Source of the DNA: Agelas oroides
Taxonomy: Eukaryota; Porifera; Demospongiae; Agelasida; Agelasidae
Length of the DNA: 64,000 nt
Assembly (NCBI GenBank): GCA_949130485.1
Contig: OX422183.1
Location: forward strand, 3,484,136-3,548,135
Direction: 5' to 3'
This document shows positions 57,251-64,000 of this stretch, in pieces (position 1 is the first letter of the stretch; every line of letters begins with the position of its first letter). A program made the position numbers and the translations under genes. Below the pieces are notes generated by a model. It was not told where the DNA came from. It saw only the letters and a list, made by a program, of their open reading frames with translations, and did not search any database.

Positions 57251-58386
57251 GAGTCTTTTCCAGGTCTTCCCACCGTGAATGACATCAGTGTCTGCCTCTA
57301 TCATGTCTACCAAAACTGCTAGAGAATGTCATGTCTGAATTCAGTATCTGGATTCGATCATTTAATTTGTCACTAATGAACACCTTTCTGTTTCTGTGAT
57401 TGACACCAACACTGCTTGGGTATGACAACTCAAGATGCTTCCTCCCACTCTGACCTACTGCAGTAAGGAACTCTCCATTCCATGTGGACTTCTGAATGCA
57501 ATATTTTGTTGTTTTTTTCCGTCCACAACCAGTATGTCACCATCATCATCAACACCACATGGCCCATTGAATTGTCCCTGAGCAGAACCCATACACCCAA
57601 ATGTTCTGATCTTTTCTCCACTTGGACTGAAGATGGAGATACCGTGTCTACTATTCTCTGCCACTATGATCTCTCCCCTCCGGTTGACTGCCACATCCCA
57701 GGGTCTGTTGACCCCCCCCCAATGGTTATGATAAAGGTACCAGGTTTTTGAATGGGGAGCCTTGCATACAAGCACAACAAATGCACTTCCTCTGATGGAC
57801 ATTCCCCAAATTTTGACATGTAACTGATGCCTTCCTCTGTGGTTTGGCTGGTAGCTGATTGTGTACTTGTTCTTCTCCTTCTTCTGTACTGTAGCTTTGA
57901 CAGTGGGACCACCTGCGTCTGACACTAGTTCACAACTGGTGTTGACAAGGGGCTGTTCATATTACTTGCCATCTGCATCCATAGCACGCAGGGTGGCAGT
58001 GGCCTGTTGTCCAACTGTTGCTACCTCCAGACCCTTGCCTGTTCCACAGCACCTTTCTGGGGAGACTGGATGGGAGTAGACCTGTCTAAACTGCTGGCAT
58101 GTTTGGGTGAGCTCTGGAGTACTAGCTGAGCTGCTTGTTCTTGTAGTATTGAAACCTTTGCTTTGAACTCAGCTGTGATTTCCTTTACTTGTTTCACAAC
58201 TGGCTTCTTCATCGCTAGGATTTCTCCTTCACTTCAAGTGCAACAGCTTTCCTTTACAAAACTGAGGCAGGTACTCAGTTGAGTTTGAATATGCTCAATT
58301 TGATCTCTCTGGGCAGCTAGGTATTTGAGCTTCTGTTTGGTCTAAATGGGCAATCAGCTCTGTTTTCTTAAGTCCTTGTTGCAAGC

Positions 58387-59016
58387 AGTGGCATAGCCAG
58401 GCTGGTGCATGCACACTGGGGCACATGCCCTAGCAAGTAGAGGCTGTGCTCCACCAGTGCATGCGAATTATCGGCACTGATAGCATCATTGTCAATCGCG
58501 AATTGGGCGCGAATCGGGCGCTAGACGGTCTTGAAATCGAACGGCGCAGTATTGCTGTGTATATCCACAGAATTACGAGTCTCGTACGCTCATCATACAC
58601 GAGTCTGTCAAAAGTGACTTACACTGCACTACCATATGGCCTCAGAACCCGACCTGGGAGGCTGTGAAATTTCAAGAATTTTCTGGGAGAACATGCCCCA
58701 GACCCCCCTAAATGCTTCTGCACTTCGCGCAGGATTTCGTACAAACGTAGTGTGACCATGCTGTGCCCTTACCAATGCTTTTCAGATATCTCCAGTACTT
58801 CTTGTAGATGTCGGATGGTTTTGTGTATGTTCCTACAAAGGCTTCCCACTGGTCTGTGATTTGCTGGCACTGTGTGTCTAATTGTTGCAGCAAAACACCC
58901 CACCAAAGAGCTAGATATACACTGTGAAACATGTGAAGAGTGATTGCACTGTTCACATTCACCGAGACCATCAGTATGATCTAGTTAGCATTGGCGATGT
59001 CCTGGCTACGCCACTG
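58387..59016. mobile_element. hAT-like ends within TRIM pseudogene E
   Basis: CAGTGGCATAGCCAGG at 58387 and CCTGGCTACGCCACTG at 59001-59016, each flanked on the outside by GTTGCAAG (8 bp). The first 320 bases are element sequence; from about 58780 on the content is TRIM coiled-coil and B-box DNA, the latter in opposite orientation. Confidence 0.65.
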
Positions 59017-59442
59017 GTTGCAAGTCTGGAACCAGTTGAACAGCAGCTTAAAACAGTAACAAAATCACGAGCAGAATATAACGAGTTGTGCTACATTTTC
59101 CTCCAGTTGGTCATAGGTGATAACCTCGTGTGACGAGAGCCAGTCATGGTGGTTTCGGTGCACCTTGCACAGATCAACTTCTCACAGTTGCGGCAGAAAT
59201 TGATTGGAACACACTGTTTTTTTTTGTGGCTCTTTGACCTTCTCTAGGGTATTGCGGAGCTCAATAAGATTGTTGAGTTAAAATGCAGTTTGGAGGCCAG
59301 AAACACCAGTTGGAGGGAGGAGATATTGTTTGCAAAACATGTGGAAACACTGCAGCAGTTTGGGTTCACTGCAGGAGTTGAGACAGATACCACAGGTGAG
59401 ATGGTCTTCCAGCTTCCTGAGAACTTCCTTAGTAACACTGGG

Positions 59443-59477
59443 GTGGGGGGGGGGGGGGGGGGGGGGGGGGTGGGGGG
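59443..59477. repeat. G-rich homopolymer in the start region of pseudogene E
   Basis: G-run interrupted by single T, on the minus strand codons 5-16 after the ATG. Copies A to D have ACACCCTCC-like or ACACCTCCC-like sequence here, from which it expanded. Confidence 0.85.
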
Positions 59478-60611
59478 CAGTCTGCCATTGTTGCTGAGAT
59501 GAGAATAGATTGCAGGTAGCTACACACAAGATGCCAACAAGCCACAACCTTAATTATTGGAGTGACACAAATCAAAAGCTGACAGCTAGCAAATGACAGA
59601 CTGCTATGTAGCAACTTCAGTTGAAAATCTGATTGAGATCTCATCAGTACTTCATTGGTGTGTGTAGCATACCTTACCATATATGATGATGAGGCTATCC
59701 AGCGAGGCTAGCCGCTATAAATAACACAGTAGATGTACTTGTGCATACTCATTCTAGATTAAGGGTCTGGAAAGATACTCGTAGTATATAGGTAGTCTCA
59801 TTCTGAGAATGGTTTGAGATAAGACCACAAAGCATAGTGTGGCCAAAGTGTACATACTGCACTGAAAATTATTTTAAATTAGACGCTAGAAGATCGCTTC
59901 TGAGGACACTTTTAGGCCCCAAATCTCATAAGTTCTGCAATTCATAGCAAACAGAATTTCAATACTTGCTAGACGTACTCTCTGTGAGGTAGATTGTGCA
60001 TTGGTGCACTTAGTAGCTACATATGGAAGGCATGCCCCCGCAGCAAAAAACGTGCTCGTAGATCGCTTCATAGCTGTGATCATAGCCATAGGCAAGAAGG
60101 ATTCTGGTTCAAATTGAGTACTTGTTCCCATGCTCCTGCCCAGCTTTCTGTCACTGGCAGTACATACTGCAAACGATGGGAAGCTGGACAAGGCTTGGGG
60201 AACGAGGCTAGTGATTTCAGATTCTGTGTATGAACTTTGCTGCGTGCACGTGCCGCAGGCAGCACGGGCTTTGTCGTAGTAAGGAATGTCCATCGAGTAA
60301 ACTGAAATGGCTGAAAATCCTAACGCAATGTTACCTTTTAGTCAGTGAAATTTGCACGATGGTGGGCAGGCGTTTTCCCAGACGGCTCGGCTTACTATGT
60401 TCTCATACGTATGACTTCATGTGTTTTCAAAGTCCGCATGTGCACATTTAGTCTGCGAAAAAGTGGTCGGGCCAAAACCCGACCAGCCCGACCGTTTGCT
60501 ACGGCCATGGTATGTACGTAGGTCAGAAACAACAGTCAGGTGCCTCAGTCAACAGCCAACTGCACCATGTCAGTTGCACAAATCAGCAACACACATTAAT
60601 GAGCAAGGAAA

Positions 60612-61300
60612 GGTGCCCAGTAGAGTAATTAACCTGTACACACATGTGCAAGCAGGGTTAACCAATCAATCTGGTCATGTGTGTGTGTGTCAGTTTTTGG
60701 CCAGTTTGTTATGATATATTGAAGTAGTCTCGTGAGCCAGCCGTATTTTGTCGTTTGACTAACATCACAGCCAGAGATAAATGATTGGCTACATATCCCG
60801 GTCACAACTTCGCTTATATGTCAAAGGTCAGTATTCCTTGTTGAGGAAAGGCCTAGCCCATTTTATCATGTGAATGACGTCAGTGTTTACTACGTAGCTG
60901 TATGGGGGGGAAGGGTCACTGATCGAAAGAACACATTTCGCACACATGTTCTTCATCCTGACCAACAAGCGATAAGTCTTCCACTTCATGAATGTGTCGA
61001 ACTCCAGCACTTGGACAGGTGTACAAGGAAAGGCTTCCAGCTTCCAGAGAAGGCAAAAAGTAGTTATACAACAGTGTTGACAGACAATCCTGCAGAAGAG
61101 ATCAACAAGCGTCCACCTAATGGAGGTTATTCTTTGCATACAGTTTAAGAGTCTGTTATATATGGAGTACCAGGTTATCTGCTATTCAGGGATCACTTAA
61201 ATATTGAATTGGTAAGGATTGATGGTAGATGTGCCTTGCTGAAGGGTGTAGCTACATTAAACAAAGTTAGCTCCCATAAATAATAATGCAGCAGTAAAGA
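60612..61300. repeat. Second TRIM 3'-flank segment of the right block
   Basis: Homologous to 3890-4770 (CCAGTAGAGTAATTA, then GAAGAGATCAACAAGCGTCC and ATGGAGTACCAGGTT). No TRIM gene remains beside it; the receptor paralog follows instead. 59890-60600 before it holds a TAGCCTCGTT-type hairpin (60113-60213) and no recognised gene. Confidence 0.75.
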
Positions 61301-61400
61301 CTGTCCTGGTGAATGCATGTATAGTGTATACTACTGTAACGGAACTGTTCACTGTCTTCAGCCTAAGAGATTGGTAGCTTGGAATTTGGACTAACGTAAA
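61290..61400. repeat. Single 69-bp monomer with both borders
   Basis: GCAGCAGTAAAGACTGTCCT on the left and AAGAGATTGGTAGCTTGG on the right flank exactly one unit, the same borders that enclose about 27 units at 4765-6620. Confidence 0.88.
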
Positions 61401-61459
61401 CCCTACAAATATAACATTCATCATTGTGGGGTGAGTTTGAGTGAGTAGCTACCCAATAA

Positions 61460-62180
61460 AGCTGAGAAGTTGTAATCAACAAACCAGCCTGGGATTCTGT
61501 CACACGAGCTTGAAGTCCCGAGCTGCTCAAAAGATGCTGGTTACATATCTTTTGGCACTAAAATATTACCATACCCCATCCGTTTCTATGTACAATTTGA
61601 GTACGTAGACTATACCTTAACACTGGCATTGTGGGCTTGCACCATAGCTAACATCCTTGTTGGCTCTACTTTCTCAAGCTTTCTTAGGTGTAACATGTGC
61701 CCGTGTTGTTTTATTGACCTCAGAATAGCGTTCTTGCAGTAATTCAGGAGACATAGCAAGAAAAAGCCAAACATGTGACTCAATTCAACAATCTAAAAGG
61801 CTGGAGGTCATGTATAGTATTGGAAAGTTAAGTTCAAACGTCACTCCAGTAATCAGTCCAGCAGTCCAGTCCAGTGATCCAGTCTGCAATCCAGTCCAGC
61901 AATTAGACACACCCGCAATGAAGCTAGTAAAGTCCAACGTCTGTGGGACAAACTACTAAAACTGAATATGCTCTTCTCCTCAGCAGGCAATGATGTTTCA
62001 TCATGCAGCCATAACTGATGACTTTGAGCCAGAGAATGGGGCCAACATTTTTTGCGTGTTTACAGTAACGATTGAAAGAAAACATGCACTTATGGAAATT
62101 CAAAGCTATGTATGGCAATTCGTGTGGAGTATACTTCCCTTCACAAAATAAGGACTTGAAAAGTTAAATGATGTCAGTGT
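61460..62180. other. Unassigned spacer
   Basis: No gene recognised. CAGTCCAGT-type short repeats at 61855-61905. Confidence 0.4.
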
Positions 62181-64000
62181 AACAGAAGATGTTTTGTTCA
62201 TCATGCCATTGAGATGAAGCCCTCAAACAACTTAACAGATGCAATCCAACATTTGAATGATGAGTTGAAAAGACAGCTAGGATGTTTGAAGTTCACACTG
62301 TACCAAACATAGACATAACCTACTTACCTACTCTGAATCATCATCAGCATTGTGGACAGTGTTGCCGTAGCCACCTTGTAACCTTGGGCAAAAGCACCTC
62401 AATGTCAGCAAGAAAAACCGATGTTCTCTACTGTCTCTCAAATTTGTATATATAGCTATATGCAGCTTATTCTCTGATGTCATCATGGATTGTATAGTAG
62501 CTTCAAGTGTGTAGACTCTACCTGAATAATGTCTTCCCATTGTCTTTGAAAACCATCTCCTTGTATAAAACTAAAGCATGCCCAACTCCTGTTTGAACAG
62601 TACACAGGCATTCAACATCATAGCCAATCATTCACACTTCGAATTCACGATCATGCATTATTTATTGAGGCACCATAAGAGAATGGTTTCTACATGTAGA
62701 CTGATGGTTTTGATACATGCAGAGAGCCGTAGTGGAGAGGACAGTTTTGACACAGAAGGAAAGCATCATGAATGAACTAAACATGATTTTGCAGCTATGG
62801 GAAAGAGATTAAGTAGCTATGAACTGATACTGCAATATAGTAGTGTGGTCAAGTGGCTTACAACAGAAATGTCACATCTTGTCAATCAATACAACAATCC
62901 TACAGATAGGACTAGCTACAAATCAAGCTAATGTTAAGTATAAAACCGAGTGAAATCACAGTTTCTAAAACTCCTATGTAAGCAATTCATTTACAGCTAA
63001 CAGTTCTGTTACCTTCCTATTCCTATCAAGCCCACACAAGCCTTAAGCTGTAGCTATTTGCCTAATATTGCTGATGGTATACATTCTGGGGTGGGGGTGG
63101 GTACACTTCTTGAGGTGGGTATGGGTAAGCAGGCTGGGGTGGGTAGGTAGACATCTCATAGGCAGGTGGTGGAGCCTTCTTGACATCAGTCCCGGCAGCT
63201 GGGTAGGCATCCTGCTGGGCACTCTGCTGCTGGGAGCTTGTTGTGACAACAGTGGTAGTGGTAGAAACAGGTCGTGTGGTAGTTGTAACCGTGGTTTGTC
63301 GACGTCTAGATGCTACACGACAGCCAATGACAATACAGGTAATGATGGGGATGATCACAAAGAGCACCAGTGATGCAAGTGATGCTCCGACGGCAGTCCC
63401 AACAGCATTGCCTGGAGAGGATATAAAGAATAGTTAGGGAGTTTCAGGTTTGTTGCATGACCGAGGCAGCCATCTTGTAATGTTACAGATGTTTATGAAA
63501 TTGTGGAACTGCCCCATTCCAAAACTTTTGGGTCTGTCTGCATTTGTTGATGAAAATTTAATTAGTATCATCTGAGAGCCTAAAATTGTACATATCTGAC
63601 CCTATCTCTCGAAGTTTTATTTCTGTGCAGTGTTTCCAGTTGATTCATGCTTTTCTGTCTTGTGCAGAATCTTTAGTGTCCATTTTTGGGGGCATCTGCA
63701 AACGATTTCATAGCCACCTCAATGGAAATAAATCTAAGGCAATTAAACTTTGACCCCCACCAATTTTGCAATTATTGGCATGTGGCCATGCATGGTAATG
63801 CTTGTTGATAATCTTATTTGCCACTTGGTTCAATCAATGATTGTTTAGTTATTCAATGTACTTAACTGCCTCAAATATTTGTGTCTCTTTTATTCAATGC
63901 AACTCATAATGTGCATAGCTATGTGTGTGCTCACATCTTGCTCAAATTTTCTGCACATTATCATACAACTACAAATTAGCTGATGAATTATTGAGGAACA
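62180..64000. repeat. Segmental duplication partner of 19840-22190
   Basis: Contains the 3' flank, last exon and part of the last intron of the second receptor gene, colinear with the left copy. Confidence 0.85.
63062..63411 (-). CDS. Last exon of a paralogous SRCR-type receptor (5' exons off window)
   Basis: Acceptor CTCTCCAG precedes 63411. Codes the same span ([15 protein letters not shown] to IVIGCRVA), SRRR, Thr-rich stretch and PPAY-containing [10 protein letters not shown] as the left gene, but has only one [13 protein letters not shown] unit before NVYHQQY and the stop at 63062. The bases upstream to 64000 match the last intron of the left gene and contain no exon. Presumably SRCR and LDLa exons follow to the right; that cannot be seen here. 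The frame is intact, so this copy may be functional. Confidence 0.85.

Larger units (their letters stand above)
57305..59488 (-). pseudogene. TRIM-NHL copy E, heavily disabled and rearranged
   Basis: The start ATG aligns at 59488, but the next codons are a C homopolymer. The RING keeps CGICLNS and ends early. The B-box and coiled-coil parts are fragmented, with one piece (about 58893-59090) inverted. hAT-like ends bracket 58387-59016. The filamin part (about 58212-57740) and NHL blades (57720-57305) are recognisable with shifts. It carries the same Gly-to-TGA change (near 58234) as copy D, so the two probably share a dead ancestor. No protein is expected. Confidence 0.93.

Noticed and set aside
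59886..60293. 135-residue minus-strand frame
   Set aside because: Runs through a TIR hairpin (60113-60213), with no domain and no conserved copy.

Overview
This is metazoan nuclear DNA. Evidence: multi-exon genes with GT-AG introns, animal extracellular modules (SRCR, LDL-receptor class A), class VII TRIM (RING/B-box/filamin/NHL) proteins, and a very dense load of TIR transposons and microsatellites. Gene content and repeat style fit a sponge (demosponge) best. That is an inference from families, not a proof; a cnidarian or other early-branching animal remains possible. No bacterial operon, tRNA, rRNA or CRISPR array was recognised.

Layout, left to right. (1) 1-19.4 kb is a tandem array of minus-strand, single-exon TRIM-NHL genes. 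Copy A (1-2035) runs off the left edge and has one frame break; copies B (8580-10835) and C (11773-13965) are intact; copy D (17120-19351) is a pseudogene. Spacers share homologous 5' and 3' flanks. In one of them a 69-bp monomer, single at the other loci, has grown into about 27 copies (4765-6620). (2) 19.85-54.56 kb is one long minus-strand gene that I assembled exon by exon from splice sites. It has a TATA box (54549-54556), a signal-peptide exon (54463-54415), an 18.9-kb first intron, three SRCR domains alternating with two LDLa pairs, then a last exon with one membrane span and a proline/tyrosine-rich cytoplasmic tail (21496-21009). Every module boundary is phase 1 and each SRCR domain is split by a phase-2 intron. 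(3) Intron 1 is almost entirely transposons and repeats. It holds a tandem array of about 600-bp units each carrying a CRE next to a TATA box, a nested 3.65-kb insertion, a Ty3-type gag relic, and a 5.9-kb TIR element full of G-rich satellite. (4) 56.8-64 kb is a second, more decayed copy of the same gene pair: a TRIM-NHL pseudogene E (57305-59488), then the last exon of a paralogous SRCR-type receptor (63411-63062) whose 5' part lies beyond the right edge.

The receptor architecture (signal peptide, SRCR, LDLa-LDLa, SRCR, LDLa-LDLa, SRCR, membrane span, PY-rich tail) suggests a cell-surface recognition or scavenger receptor. TRIM-NHL proteins are cytoplasmic E3 ubiquitin ligases. Their repeated co-duplication as neighbours is seen here; a functional link is only inferred.

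The strongest new-looking signals are: a short TIR element family with exact 9-bp target duplications, including a 49-bp member and one insertion whose empty site is also in the window; the CRE-TATA repeat array inside the receptor intron; the receptor promoter and first exon lying between two inverted MITEs; and tail-repeat copy-number change between the receptor paralogs.
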